Shown: positions 54,292 through 63,138 of the stretch, piece by piece
Numbering within the stretch: position 1 is the first letter of the stretch
Layout of the letters: the number at the start of each line of letters is the position of its first letter
From: Geomicrobium halophilum
Lineage (GTDB): Bacteria > Bacillota > Bacilli > Bacillales > Marinococcaceae
DNA length: 64,000 nucleotides
NCBI RefSeq assembly: GCF_014207655.1
Contig: NZ_JACHHJ010000001.1
Span: forward strand, 1 to 64,000
Direction of reading: 5' to 3'
Notes under the pieces: generated by a model
What the model was told of the DNA's origin: nothing
Database searches by the model: none
What the model saw: the letters and a program-made list of their open reading frames with translations, nothing else
Program-made: the position numbers and the translations under genes

Positions 54292-54513
54292 TTAAGAGGC
54301 TCTTGTTTTTTTTCGTTTTGCTGCCCATTTTCCACGGCTAGGGCTATGGACAAGATTGTTGTACTCCAGTACATTTAAGTCACGTTGGATCGTGCGTTGA
54401 GTAATACCAAATTCATCAACCAATTCTTGCGTTGTCACCGTTCTTCCTTCTTTACTCATGTACAAGTAAATCGACTTAATACGGGTGAGCATACGGTCGG
54501 TTGAAGATTGCAA
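54292..54513 (-). CDS. ytzE: Small DeoR-type helix-turn-helix protein (YtzE)
   Basis: A 73-residue protein that is only the N-terminal DNA-binding part of a DeoR regulator: IYLYMSKEGRTVTTQELVDEFGITQRTIQRDLNVLEYNNLV. It lacks the sugar-phosphate sensor domain, as does B. subtilis YtzE, which it resembles over its whole length. Target unknown. It is convergent with the pseudouridine synthase gene. Confidence 0.88.
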   Translation of the reverse strand: MQSSTDRMLTRIKSIYLYMSKEGRTVTTQELVDEFGITQRTIQRDLNVLEYNNLVHSPSRGKWAAKRKKTRAS

Positions 54514-54632
54514 GGAACCACTCCCTCAATATTGTTGGAATCGGGAAGACTTGTTCTCTCTTTATTATATTTAGTCTCTGCACTGCATATGACTGACCCA
54601 TACTATACTGGTGCACGTGATTTTTATATAAG

Positions 54633-54873
54633 CGGTTGTTCAAAAAGTCCGGAAAACTTCCTTGAAAAAGAAAACCACTTTTTCTTCGTGCGAAGGAACG
54701 CTTACGAAGCCGCCAGCTGGCGTGAGAAGTGAATGCTTTCTTGGTGCAAGCAGGGTGATCGAGACGGGCTGCCTTGCACTCCAGAGCATAAGATAGGCTA
54801 GACTCGCCACCTTGGCGACAAGCTAACTTTTTCTAAAACTTCTCGGCTCTTTTTGTCCTCCTTTTTGAACACG
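54633..54873 (+). repeat. Dispersed intergenic repeat, copy E
   Basis: Left end GGTTGTTCAAAAAGTCCGG and right end CTTTTTGAACACG match the family, with the core TGGTGCAAGCAGGGTGATCG and the right part CTCGGCTCTTTTTGTCCTCC. Its interior shares ACTTTTTCTTCGTGCG with copy A but also holds a distinct segment with TCGCCACCTTGGCGA. Confidence 0.7.
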
Positions 54874-54929
54874 CATTATAAGGGTCTGGTACACATACCA
54901 GTGTCCCTGATTCTCTTTCATTGTACTAC

Positions 54930-54983
54930 AACAAAAAAAGCATGGCAAAATTGTTATGCCAACTTTTCAACAATTTGCCATGT
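54930..54983 (-). terminator. Terminator of cysK
   Basis: On the minus strand a long stem formed by 54982-54969 and 54955-54941 (CATGGCAAATTGTT with AACAATTTTGCCATG, one bulge) is followed by TTTTTTT. Confidence 0.85.
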
Positions 54984-55009
54984 GTGAAGGGTCTCCCCTT
55001 CATTGGCGT

Positions 55010-55945
55010 TCATTGAAATAAATCTGTCGATAAATAACGTTCGCCGGTGTCACAAGCGATCGCTATGACGATGTCGCCGGGATTAAACTGTTTAGCCGCC
55101 TGAAGAGCGGAGAAGCAGGCAGCACCGGAAGAGGGGCCCACGAGAATGCCTTCTTTCTTTGCAAGATCGTGAACTGTATGGTAAGCATCTTCGTCAGAGA
55201 TGTTATCAATATGGTTGTAGACGTCTTCGTTTAAAATTGGCGGTACAAATCCCGGTGAAGTACCGACGAGTTTGTGGGGGCCAGGCTTACCTCCAGAAAG
55301 AACAGGGGATCCTTTGGGTTCGACGACGCGGATGGTTACATCCGGATAATAGGAGCGAAGCGTTTCACCTGTTCCTGTAATCGTTCCGCCTGTACCAGAA
55401 GCGGCAACGAATGCTTTTAAGGGGCGATCTATTTCTTCGACAGCCGTTTTAATCTCTAAAGCTGTAGATTTGCGGTGAGCATCTGGGTTGGCCTCATTTT
55501 CGAATTGCATCGGGATGAAGCTATTCGGAATTTCAGCTGCCAACTCGTGCGCACGTTCAATGGCTCCTGGCATTTTTTTATCACCGGGGGTTAAGACAAC
55601 TTTAGCACCATAAGCTTTCAGGATGTTAATCCGTTCCTGAGACATCGTATCTGGCATCGTCAGAATACAAGCGTAGCCTTTAGCCGCTGCATTCATCGCT
55701 AATCCAATCCCCGTATTTCCTGATGTTGGTTCAATGATGGTTGCCCCATCTGCGAGCTCGCCGCTATCTTCCGCCTGCGTAATCATCTCGCGTGCGGCTC
55801 GATCTTTAACACTTCCACTTGGGTTTTGAAATTCCAGTTTAAAATAGACATCAGCACCTTGGGAGTCTGGCAAGTGGTTTAATTTGACTAAAGGTGTATG
55901 TCCAACGAGTTCGGCCATATTTTTATAAACGGACAATATATTCAT
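55010..55945 (-). CDS. cysK: Cysteine synthase (O-acetylserine sulfhydrylase; YtkP position)
   Basis: PLP enzyme joining O-acetylserine and sulfide into cysteine. The PLP lysine is in FQNPSGSVKDRAA, the substrate loop is PTSGNTGIGLAM and the phosphate cradle is GTGGTITGTGE; the C-terminal serine region is LVGPSSGAACFSAL. Length is 311 residues from ATG 55945, which aligns with CysK starts; the ribosome binding site is poorly placed and GTG 55966 is an alternative. By position it corresponds to B. subtilis YtkP next to thpR, so a side role rather than the main CysK is possible. Confidence 0.87.
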   Translation of the reverse strand: MNILSVYKNMAELVGHTPLVKLNHLPDSQGADVYFKLEFQNPSGSVKDRAAREMITQAEDSGELADGATIIEPTSGNTGIGLAMNAAAKGYACILTMPDTMSQERINILKAYGAKVVLTPGDKKMPGAIERAHELAAEIPNSFIPMQFENEANPDAHRKSTALEIKTAVEEIDRPLKAFVAASGTGGTITGTGETLRSYYPDVTIRVVEPKGSPVLSGGKPGPHKLVGTSPGFVPPILNEDVYNHIDNISDEDAYHTVHDLAKKEGILVGPSSGAACFSALQAAKQFNPGDIVIAIACDTGERYLSTDLFQ

Positions 55946-56084
55946 CTCCCATTCAATTACTCTCACCTGATTGTATCATACCCATGAAATGACCATGAAT
56001 GTAAGAACGAAGAAAAGACTATTCCATAATGTTCAAAATTGAGATACGATATGTACTATACGCTCTGGAAAAGGAGGACGAAAG

Positions 56085-56654
56085 GTGAGTAACGACAACC
56101 CTCATTATTTTTTAGCGCTTCCCGTACCAGCATCTGTGCAAAAACAGCTTAATGAACTTACAGCATTTACTGAAATACAAAAGTTTCAATCGATTACCCA
56201 TGTTAACGATTATCATCTTACACTCTTTTTTCTCGGGGGAGTTGATCATAGCTCATTGTCACGTTTACAAGAGAAGATATCAGCGACTGTGTCCCGATTT
56301 TCTTCATTTGATGTGCAATTGAACTCAGCGTCTGTCTTTGGCGATCAGAAACGGCCAAGGGTTCTTTTCGCTGACGTAAAGAAGAACCATCCGCTTAATC
56401 AGCTTCACGCTGCGATTATGGAAGAGTGCGTAGATGTAGGTTTTAAACGAGAAAAGCTACCATTTCGGCCACATATTACCATTGCGAAACGCTGGAAAAG
56501 TGAAGAAGATTTTCCCTTTATGAACATTGCCAGGGAAACGGACGATTGGCAGGATATTTGTTGGCGGGTTGAAGAAGTCGGTCTGTATGCAGTGCGTTTA
56601 GGGCAGTTGCCTCGCTATCAGTGCATCGATCATTTTCTGCTAAGGGGTGCCTAA
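56085..56654 (+). CDS. thpR: RNA 2',3'-cyclic phosphodiesterase (ThpR/LigT, YtlP)
   Basis: Two-histidine phosphoesterase that opens 2',3'-cyclic phosphates of RNA ends. The HxT motifs are HLT (44-46, in YHLTLFFLG) and HIT (130-132, in RPHITIAK). At 189 residues it is full length. It starts with GTG seven bases after AAGGAGG. It is divergent from cysK and immediately precedes the lrg-like pair. Confidence 0.92.
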   Translation: MSNDNPHYFLALPVPASVQKQLNELTAFTEIQKFQSITHVNDYHLTLFFLGGVDHSSLSRLQEKISATVSRFSSFDVQLNSASVFGDQKRPRVLFADVKKNHPLNQLHAAIMEECVDVGFKREKLPFRPHITIAKRWKSEEDFPFMNIARETDDWQDICWRVEEVGLYAVRLGQLPRYQCIDHFLLRGA

Positions 56655-56658
56655 CAAC

Positions 56659-57042
56659 ATGAAACAGAGAATGGTGGACATCATGACGATCTTGGGTCAA
56701 CTCGTGGCTTTATATTTAATATTCCAGATGGGAACGTGGTTTGGGAACTGGAGTCAGCTTCCGATTCCAGGTAGTGTCATTGGGATGGGGATATTGTTGA
56801 TCCTTTTAATGACAGGAATAATCAAACTGGAATGGATTTCAAAAGGAGCAAGCCTCCTGCTTAAATACATGCCTCTCTTTTTTCTGCCGGTGATAGCAGG
56901 GGTGATGCAATTTTATGATTTATTCACAGGGAATGGTATATGGCTCATTTTGATTGCGGTTGTAAGCACTTGGCTCGTGTTAATGATTTCAGCGCTTGTC
57001 AGTCAAAAACTAATGAAGGATAAAGAGAGTTATCTTTCATGA
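56659..57042 (+). CDS. CidA/LrgA family holin-like membrane protein
   Basis: A 127-residue protein with four hydrophobic segments and the family stretch SQLPIPGSVIGMGILLILLMTGIIKLEW...LLKYMPLFFLPVIAGVMQFYDLF. LrgA/CidA proteins modulate cell lysis and have been linked to pyruvate or acetate export in Bacillus. ATG 56659 uses AAGGGGTG at the end of thpR. The stop overlaps the next start (ATGA). Confidence 0.88.
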   Translation: MKQRMVDIMTILGQLVALYLIFQMGTWFGNWSQLPIPGSVIGMGILLILLMTGIIKLEWISKGASLLLKYMPLFFLPVIAGVMQFYDLFTGNGIWLILIAVVSTWLVLMISALVSQKLMKDKESYLS

Positions 57043-57722
57043 TGCTTGTTATAGCTTTATTCTTTATTCTGCTTACGGTCGCCTTCTATATTTGTGCCCA
57101 GTTGATCCACCGACGCTTTACGTATGTTCTAACAATACCTGTGATTCCTGCCATGATCATGCTCGTGTTCACGTTAACACTGTCAGATATTAGTTATGAA
57201 AGCTATATGATTGGAGGGAAGTGGATTGAGTTTTGGCTGGGCCCTGCGGTAGTAGCTTTAGCCGTTCCCCTTTACCGTCAATGGGGGATGCTTAAAAAGT
57301 ATCTGCTTCCACTTCTTTTAGCTGTACTAACGGGGACCATCATCGGCGTTGCCAGCGGTTATGTATTCATGCGCATGGCGGGTTTTAGGGCCGATTTACT
57401 GTATGCCATGCTGCCGAAGTCCGTGACGACCCCGGTAGCTGTTGATGTAGCGAACGTTCTTGACGGGAATCCCTCCCTTGCGGCTTTATTCGTCATGATC
57501 GCCGGAATCAGCGGTGTGTTATTGACGCAACTTACATGGAAATTATTCCGTATCCATCACCCGTTATCCAAGGGAATTGGGTTGGGGTGTGCGGCACATG
57601 CACTTGGAACAGCTAAAGCAATAACAGATGGAGAGTTGGAAGGGGCTGCAAGTTCAGTTGCGATGACGTTGTGCGCAGTGATCCTCTCATTATTAACCCC
57701 TTTGATTCTGCTTTTATTGTAA
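57039..57722 (+). CDS. LrgB family membrane protein
   Basis: The partner of the LrgA-type protein, 227 residues with about six hydrophobic segments. The signature region is LLYAMLPKSVTTPVAVDVANVLDGNPSLAALFVMIAGISG and LGCAAHALGTAKAITDGELEGAASSVAMTLCAVIL. LrgAB-type pairs (for example PftAB of B. subtilis) take up pyruvate; whether this pair does so or acts in lysis control is open. No LytTR-type two-component system is adjacent. Confidence 0.9.
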   Translation: MMLVIALFFILLTVAFYICAQLIHRRFTYVLTIPVIPAMIMLVFTLTLSDISYESYMIGGKWIEFWLGPAVVALAVPLYRQWGMLKKYLLPLLLAVLTGTIIGVASGYVFMRMAGFRADLLYAMLPKSVTTPVAVDVANVLDGNPSLAALFVMIAGISGVLLTQLTWKLFRIHHPLSKGIGLGCAAHALGTAKAITDGELEGAASSVAMTLCAVILSLLTPLILLLL

Positions 57723-57858
57723 GAGGGGGGCAAAAGTCTGGGAGGCTTCCTTGGTACTTTCTTGTGCGAGGGGGTGCTTATGAATAAATGAGCTTGGTGG
57801 TCTAGACTTAGTTTTCCCGAATGACTCTACTCTTTTTGTCCTCTTAATTGAGCACGTA
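57723..57858 (+). repeat. Dispersed intergenic repeat, copy F (decayed)
   Basis: Left end AGAGGGGGGCAAAAGTC and right end TCTTTTTGTCCTCTTAATTG plus AGCACG keep the outline of the family. Internal GGCTTCCTTGGTACTTTCTTG and GTGCGAGGGGGTGCTTA resemble copies A and E, but the terminal repeats are mutated. Confidence 0.5.
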
Positions 57859-57887
57859 CTGTAATGAACTGGAGAGGAAGAAGCTCT

Positions 57888-58826
57888 ATGGCCCATCTCG
57901 TGAAATTAGAAGACTACATCTCTCGCTATGAGGTTGATATTCAGCGGTACCCGAGTCAACTTACCCGTTTGAAACGACGGCGCTGGACCAGGTTGCAAAA
58001 ATCATGGATTGAAGTGAATCAAAGCGTTGACCATGATTTTCATGAGGAAGAAGACTGGTTTGCGGATGCAAATAAAAGTCTTTTTAGACGTGCGTTTGAG
58101 AGAGTGTATAAACGCAAGACCTCTTCTGTTCAGGTTGTGAACCTACGAGATCAGCATTTGATTGGGAAAAGTCGCGAATCTTTACGTGCCTTTTTTTACT
58201 ATGAATGGCTTCAGACCCAGCTAAAATGGGCCTCTTCTTCACTGTCCGAAGAGTCTGCTCTTGATAGCAAATATCGCTATGACAGTCGTTTGCGTGAAAT
58301 TTTACAGGTGTTTCCGGATAATTATATGGTTTTTTATTACCCGATTTTTAAAATTCAGAAGGCAGATATACAATTGGATGTTCTTTTGTTATCCCCGTCT
58401 GATATTTATTGTGTCACTTTCATAGAAACGCCGCTACATACGCTGCTTGAAGTTGGCTCTAAACGATTTTGGGGTGAATGTAGAGGGGAAAGTGAACGTA
58501 AACGTTTGAATCCTTTATTATCTGTGAATAGAATGGAAGATGTTGTTCGATCTGTTCTTAAGAGCAATGATCTATCGTTTTCGACGAAACGTGTAATTCT
58601 TGCACCTGATGCCATCATTGATGACATTCATTACGCTCATAATGTTACAATGGTAGATCAGCGTAATTATAAGCAGTGGATCGATCAAGTAAGGAGGCAT
58701 TCATCACCGATGAAGAAACGTCAATTCCAGGTAGCGGACGTATTGCTGCGGCAGGGAAAAACGAAGGCCTATAAAAGAATAAGGGAAGTGGACAATCGTC
58801 TGATTGATAAGGAATATATTGACTAG
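57888..58826 (+). CDS. Nuclease-related-domain (NERD) protein
   Basis: A 312-residue protein beginning MAHLVKLEDYISRYEVDIQRYPSQLTRLKRRRW, a start I associate with the NERD-domain proteins of Bacillaceae. The centre YPIFKIQKADIQLDVLLLSPSDIYCVTFIE has the beta-strand pattern of the NERD/restriction-like fold with an Asp on the expected strand, then LNPLLSVNRMEDVVRSVL. Nuclease activity is not demonstrated. GGAGAGGAAGAAG precedes ATG 57888. Confidence 0.7.
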   Translation: MAHLVKLEDYISRYEVDIQRYPSQLTRLKRRRWTRLQKSWIEVNQSVDHDFHEEEDWFADANKSLFRRAFERVYKRKTSSVQVVNLRDQHLIGKSRESLRAFFYYEWLQTQLKWASSSLSEESALDSKYRYDSRLREILQVFPDNYMVFYYPIFKIQKADIQLDVLLLSPSDIYCVTFIETPLHTLLEVGSKRFWGECRGESERKRLNPLLSVNRMEDVVRSVLKSNDLSFSTKRVILAPDAIIDDIHYAHNVTMVDQRNYKQWIDQVRRHSSPMKKRQFQVADVLLRQGKTKAYKRIREVDNRLIDKEYID

Positions 58827-59429
58827 TGTGTCATTCCTTGGCCCTTTGGGTTTGCATTGACTGTACTTTCATCCATCTGCTATGATAGTTCAAGATTATA
58901 AGAGACGGAGATAAACACCGCTGGATGTTTCTATTCACGGAGCGGGTTACAGAATTGATGAACTTCATTACAAGGTGCACATGTTGTTGGAATAGGTGCA
59001 CCTATTTTAATTAAAACACCTTTAGGAGCAATCATTTATATCTAGCGGAACGGCGCGTATTCTACAAATGCATGTTCAAATAGAAGGACTAAAAAGGTTG
59101 GCTAGAATCGGACATCCTGTTACTACGTCGACCCTGGAACGTCTTTTCGTCGAGTGCAAAGAGGTGGAGCTTAGACCGTAGGATATCCCTTGTACGAAGA
59201 AAAGCGTTCTGTTTTTTCGAGCACAGAACATGAGGGCATTTAGGGGCTTTTTGAACATCCTCTTTTACTTCGAATGTTCTGCTCATATGACCCAAGCATT
59301 TTTATTTTCATCTACAATCGCAGCTAGAGTAATATCTCAACTGATATTGTTACGAGCGTTAGAATCGACCAGTGATTGAATGGATGAGCTTCGTAACGTA
59401 TGGCTCAAATTTTTAAAAGGATACCGCCC
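58827..59429. other. Intergenic region containing copy G of the dispersed repeat
   Basis: About 600 bases without a supported gene. The only structured part besides copy G is an inverted GGTGCAC motif repeated near 58974 and 58997 (GGTGCACC). The last 30 bases contain an in-frame upstream ATG of ytmP (59400) that I did not choose. Confidence 0.45.
59071..59262 (-). repeat. Dispersed intergenic repeat, copy G (minus orientation, decayed)
   Basis: On the minus strand it starts with GGATGTTCAAAAAGCCCC and ends with ATTTGAACATG. These are the two family ends, reversed relative to the other copies. The interior has diverged strongly. Confidence 0.5.
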
Positions 59430-60272
59430 ATGAAACATTTGGATATTCACAAAAAGGTAAAACGGAAAAAGTGGCTGGAAATGCTTTTGGGGAGTGATTG
59501 GGATTTAAAACCGGCCGGAGGTGCAACCGGTGAGGCCTTTTCGGCTCGAGATGGTGACCGCAAATTGTTTCTAAAATGCAATTCGTCTCCGTTTTTAGCC
59601 GTCCTATCAGCCGAGGGGATCGTACCCAAACTTCTCTGGACGAAACGACTGACAAATGGTGATGTCATTACTGCCCAACAATGGGTAAATGGACGCAGAC
59701 TGCGATATACGGAAATGAATCAACCGAAAGTAGCCTCTCTCCTAAGTCAAATTCACCGATCCGCAGAGCTGTTAGAAATGTTGAAGCGCATTGAAAACGA
59801 AATTCTAACTCCAGAACGATTGTTGCAACAACTACGGCATAAGGCCATGTTTTTTGAAGAGCACTATCCGTTGATCTACAAAGCATTTACGTTTTTAGAA
59901 TCATGGAAGGCAGCCGTTTACCATGACGAATTTGTCGTATGTCACTGTGATCTAAATCATAACAACTGGATTATTGACGAGAATGAACGATTATATCTTG
60001 TTGATTGGGATGGCGCTTCGGTTGCTGATCCAGCGTTGGATATAAGTATTCTTCTTCATTGGTATGTTCCGAAGGAAGATTGGAAGGCATGGTTGGAGGA
60101 GTATCATCTAACCCTTGATAACTCCTTATTGAGAAGAATGCATTGGTATATTGTTATGCACACACTGGACTGGATTTTAAATGAAAGCAATCATGAACAT
60201 GGAGAGCAACTAGAAGGATGGTTAAGTTATTTGGAGACATTAATTACAGAAGACCGTTCTTCCTATTGTTAG
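59430..60272 (+). CDS. ytmP: Phosphotransferase family protein (YtmP)
   Basis: Aminoglycoside phosphotransferase/choline kinase-like protein, 280 residues. The catalytic loop is VVCHCDLNHNNWIID, with Asp and Asn as in kinase-like folds, and the metal Asp is in LYLVDWDGASVADPALD. YtmP of Bacillus is of unknown substrate. ATG 59430 has AAAAGGAT upstream and gives the family N-terminus; ATG 59400 adds ten residues. It is followed by trmB, as in B. subtilis. Confidence 0.87.
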   Translation: MKHLDIHKKVKRKKWLEMLLGSDWDLKPAGGATGEAFSARDGDRKLFLKCNSSPFLAVLSAEGIVPKLLWTKRLTNGDVITAQQWVNGRRLRYTEMNQPKVASLLSQIHRSAELLEMLKRIENEILTPERLLQQLRHKAMFFEEHYPLIYKAFTFLESWKAAVYHDEFVVCHCDLNHNNWIIDENERLYLVDWDGASVADPALDISILLHWYVPKEDWKAWLEEYHLTLDNSLLRRMHWYIVMHTLDWILNESNHEHGEQLEGWLSYLETLITEDRSSYC

Positions 60273-60343
60273 CCGTGAATGAATGGGGGCAGACGCTTTC
60301 TGGTCTGCTCTTTTTTTGGATAAAAGCACTTGGAGGAAAAGAA

Positions 60344-60976
60344 ATGAGATTAAGAAAGCGCTCTGATGCATTAGATGTGCTGCGGGCTCAACCTGAGTTG
60401 GTACCGCAACAACCGGAAACAACTTGTGGACAATGGAGTAAAGGATCGCCGCTGCACGTGGAGTTAGGCACAGGGAAAGGTCAGTTTTTGAATCAATTAG
60501 CTGAAAAATATCCATCGATACAGTTTGTGGGGATGGAAAAATATGAAAGTGTCCTTGCAACCGCAGTTGAACGAAATGATGGCCACGAGCAAAATCTTCG
60601 TTTCATTCATGGAGATGTCGCGCATGTTGAGGATTACTTCTCAGAAGGTGAAATCGATCGTATTTATTTAAATTTTACCGACCCCTGGCCGAAAAAAAAG
60701 CATGCAAAACGTCGCCTTACATTTCCAACATTTTTATACCTGTACAAAAGGGTTTTATCTCCCACGGGTGATATTCATCTGAAAACGGATAATGAGGATT
60801 TCTTTACCTATTCTTTGATGAGTTTCTCACAACATGGGTACCATCTAAGAAACCTCACATTCAATCTCCACGAAAATGAGCCTGAGGATAATGTTCGGAC
60901 GGAATATGAACAAAAATTCGCGGCTCGCGGACAACGAATTTTTCGGGTAGAGGCTTATCCAGCAAATGAATGCTAG
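60344..60976 (+). CDS. trmB: tRNA (guanine-N7-)-methyltransferase TrmB
   Basis: Methylates G46 of tRNA using SAM. The SAM motif is HVELGTGKGQFL near residue 40, and the catalytic region reads LNFTDPWPKKKHAKRRLTFPTFLYLYKRVL. At 210 residues from ATG 60344, which follows TTGGAGGAAAAGAA, it is normal. The in-frame stretch from 60218 belongs to the end of ytmP. A strong terminator follows. Confidence 0.95.
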   Translation: MRLRKRSDALDVLRAQPELVPQQPETTCGQWSKGSPLHVELGTGKGQFLNQLAEKYPSIQFVGMEKYESVLATAVERNDGHEQNLRFIHGDVAHVEDYFSEGEIDRIYLNFTDPWPKKKHAKRRLTFPTFLYLYKRVLSPTGDIHLKTDNEDFFTYSLMSFSQHGYHLRNLTFNLHENEPEDNVRTEYEQKFAARGQRIFRVEAYPANEC

Positions 60977-60983
60977 CGAAAAA

Positions 60984-61017
60984 ACGGATCCATGCAGCGA
61001 TGGATCCGTTTTTTTTA
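60984..61017. terminator. Terminator after trmB, also usable by ytzB
   Basis: ACGGATCCAT (60984-60993) pairs perfectly with ATGGATCCGT (61000-61009), followed by eight T. AAAA lies on the other side. Confidence 0.9.
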
Positions 61018-61323
61018 TTGCTTATCCAATTCTAGAATCGTGCCGGTTTTTGCGTCTACGACGAAGTCCAATTGTTTGGTTTGTCCTTCTTCAGTGCTGG
61101 AAAGTCCTCCGCGATACACATCATATTGGAGGTGGTTTTTCTCGAGGTGTTCAGGGTTCATATGAATCCAGGATCCGCTGACAGGAATCTGGTTTTGCAC
61201 ATTTGACTTGACATGTTTCAGTGCTTTCTCTGGGGAGACGGTTTTGACTGCGCATGCTTCCTTGACCGCATAGCCTGCTGCAAAACCGACAGCAGCACCG
61301 ATGATTAAGTCTCTAATTTTCAT
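61015..61323 (-). CDS. ytzB: Small PepSY-like protein (YtzB)
   Basis: A 102-residue protein with an N-terminal hydrophobic segment (LIIGAAVGFAAGYAV), probably a membrane anchor or signal, and a PepSY-type domain VSPEKALKHVKSNV followed by LDFVVDAKTGTILEL. PepSY domains are thought to inhibit peptidases near the cell surface. ATG 61323 has GGAGGG six bases away. Between trmB and ytoP, as in B. subtilis. Confidence 0.85.
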   Translation of the reverse strand: MKIRDLIIGAAVGFAAGYAVKEACAVKTVSPEKALKHVKSNVQNQIPVSGSWIHMNPEHLEKNHLQYDVYRGGLSSTEEGQTKQLDFVVDAKTGTILELDKQ

Positions 61324-61474
61324 CGTCATCCCTCCGTCCTCTTCATAAAATATACCTCTAGTATAGCGGATATTACTAATTTGTCCAATCGTTCTTTCGG
61401 TGATTCAATGTAGAAATTGATGATGGGATCCGCTACAATTGAGGGATGAGGATGAGAGGAGAAAGGGGAATCTT

Positions 61475-62548
61475 ATGGACAAGCAAACAGAGAACATGTT
61501 TCGTACATTGACGGAGATGCCAGGACCTCCAGGTCATGAACATCAGGTGCGTGCGTTTATGAAGGGGGAGCTTGAACAATATGCCGATGAAATCCTTCAG
61601 GATAAACTAGGCAGCGTATTCGGGGTGAAAAAGGGAAAAGCTAAGGATCCCAAAGTGATGGTGGCCGGCCATATGGATGAAGTCGGTTTCATGGTGAAGT
61701 CTATCAATAAAAAAGGTTTGCTTAAGTTTCAAACCCTCGGGGGCTGGTGGAGTCAAGTATTGCTCGCTCAGCAAGTAACAGTCCTCACTGACAATGGACC
61801 GATCCCCGGAGTTGTTGGTTCAACGCCTCCCCATTTGCTAGATGAAAATACGCGAAAAAAACCGATGGCGATTGAAAAAATGTACATTGATATCGGCGCT
61901 GATGATGAAAAAGATGCTAAACGGATGGGGGTTCACCCCGGTACGCCTATTGTTCCGGTATGTTCGTTCACACCTATGGGTAACGAGAAGAAAATCATGG
62001 CAAAATCTTGGGACAACCGTTACGGGGTAGGTTTATCAATGGAACTATTAAAAGAAGTGAAAGACGAGACGTTACCCAATACATTGTATTCAGGAGCAAC
62101 GGTACAGGAAGAGGTTGGCCTTCGAGGGGCTCAGACGGCTGCAAATATGATCCAGCCGGATATTTTCTTTGCTCTGGATGCCAGTCCGGCAAGTGATACA
62201 ATTAAGAGTCAGGCTGAATTTGGGCAGCTTGGCAGCGGAGCTCTCTTACGTATATTTGATGGTACCATGATTACTCATCGCGGTATGCGTGAATTTGTGT
62301 TAGATACAGCGGAGAGCGGGGATATTCCCTATCAGTATTTTGTCTCACCAGGGGGGACGGATGCAGGTAAAGTTCATATCTCAGGAGATGGCGTTCCCTC
62401 GGCCGTTGTAGGCGTATGTGCACGTTACATTCATACAGGCGCTTCCATTCTGCATGTCGATGATTATGAAGCGGCGAAGGAACTGATCACCACATTGGTT
62501 CGCAAAGCTGATCGTCAAACCGTCGAGGCGATCCACAACCAAAGTTAA
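61475..62548 (+). CDS. ytoP: M42 family aminopeptidase (YtoP)
   Basis: Di-metal cytosolic aminopeptidase of the glutamyl/deblocking type, 357 residues. Metal and catalytic residues lie in [14 protein letters not shown] (His, Asp), [11 protein letters not shown] (Asp), [15 protein letters not shown] (Glu-Glu) and [10 protein letters not shown] (Asp), with the final His in [17 protein letters not shown]42 enzymes form large tetrahedral particles that trim peptides. ATG 61475 follows GAAAGGGG. Monocistronic, with a terminator behind. Confidence 0.92.
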   Translation: MDKQTENMFRTLTEMPGPPGHEHQVRAFMKGELEQYADEILQDKLGSVFGVKKGKAKDPKVMVAGHMDEVGFMVKSINKKGLLKFQTLGGWWSQVLLAQQVTVLTDNGPIPGVVGSTPPHLLDENTRKKPMAIEKMYIDIGADDEKDAKRMGVHPGTPIVPVCSFTPMGNEKKIMAKSWDNRYGVGLSMELLKEVKDETLPNTLYSGATVQEEVGLRGAQTAANMIQPDIFFALDASPASDTIKSQAEFGQLGSGALLRIFDGTMITHRGMREFVLDTAESGDIPYQYFVSPGGTDAGKVHISGDGVPSAVVGVCARYIHTGASILHVDDYEAAKELITTLVRKADRQTVEAIHNQS

Positions 62549-62553
62549 TAAAA

Positions 62554-62605
62554 AACCGATCAGTGGATGAGGGGTGCCTCTCTCTGATCGGTTCAGATTT
62601 ATTTT
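62554..62605. terminator. Terminator between convergent ytoP and ytoQ
   Basis: AACCGATCAG (62554-62563) pairs with CTGATCGGTT (62584-62593). A T-run follows on the plus side and an A-run before gives T on the minus side, so it can serve both genes. Confidence 0.82.
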
Positions 62606-63045
62606 TTTTGGAAGATATAAGCAATCGCTTCCATGGCTTGATCCAGATTTTCAACGACGACTTGCGCTTGATTGGCCATTTCTTTTGCTGGATGATGTAA
62701 TGATTCAGGTCGAACTAAAATTAGCGGCTTATTGAGCGCTGTTGCTGCACCTACATCCATGGCTGCGTTCCACTGTTTGTATTGATCGCCGAATAAGGCA
62801 ATAACAATATCCGACTTATGCATCAATACATTCGTGCGTAAGTTGTTTAAGGCGGAAGCAGCTTCGTCTTTAAAAATCGCATTCGGTTGTTCTCCGAGAA
62901 TTTCTTCGCCAATATGATCGGATCGATCATGATTAGTCATTGGCTCGAAAAACTGAATGGGGAGCTCCTTTTCCATTGCTTTCTTCTTGGCTGTTTCTCT
63001 CCAGTCATCATGAATTTGTCCGGCTAAATACACGGTAAGTTCCAT
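62599..63045 (-). CDS. ytoQ: YtoQ family protein (nucleoside-deoxyribosyltransferase-like fold)
   Basis: A 148-residue protein starting MELTVYLAGQIHDDWRETAKKKAMEKELPIQFFEPMTNHDRSDHIGEEILGEQPN, characteristic of YtoQ. The order of strands and the motif VIALFGDQYKQWNAAMDVGAA suggest a nucleoside 2-deoxyribosyltransferase-like fold. Biochemical role unknown. It is convergent with ytoP. Confidence 0.9.
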   Translation of the reverse strand: MELTVYLAGQIHDDWRETAKKKAMEKELPIQFFEPMTNHDRSDHIGEEILGEQPNAIFKDEAASALNNLRTNVLMHKSDIVIALFGDQYKQWNAAMDVGAATALNKPLILVRPESLHHPAKEMANQAQVVVENLDQAMEAIAYIFQKK

Positions 63046-63138
63046 CTGATCACCTCATGTTTGATTGTCCTTTATGTTATATCCCCTAGCACGTTGAAAT
63101 TTAAACGGATTTTTGAAAATAGAGAGGTTGGTGATGGG

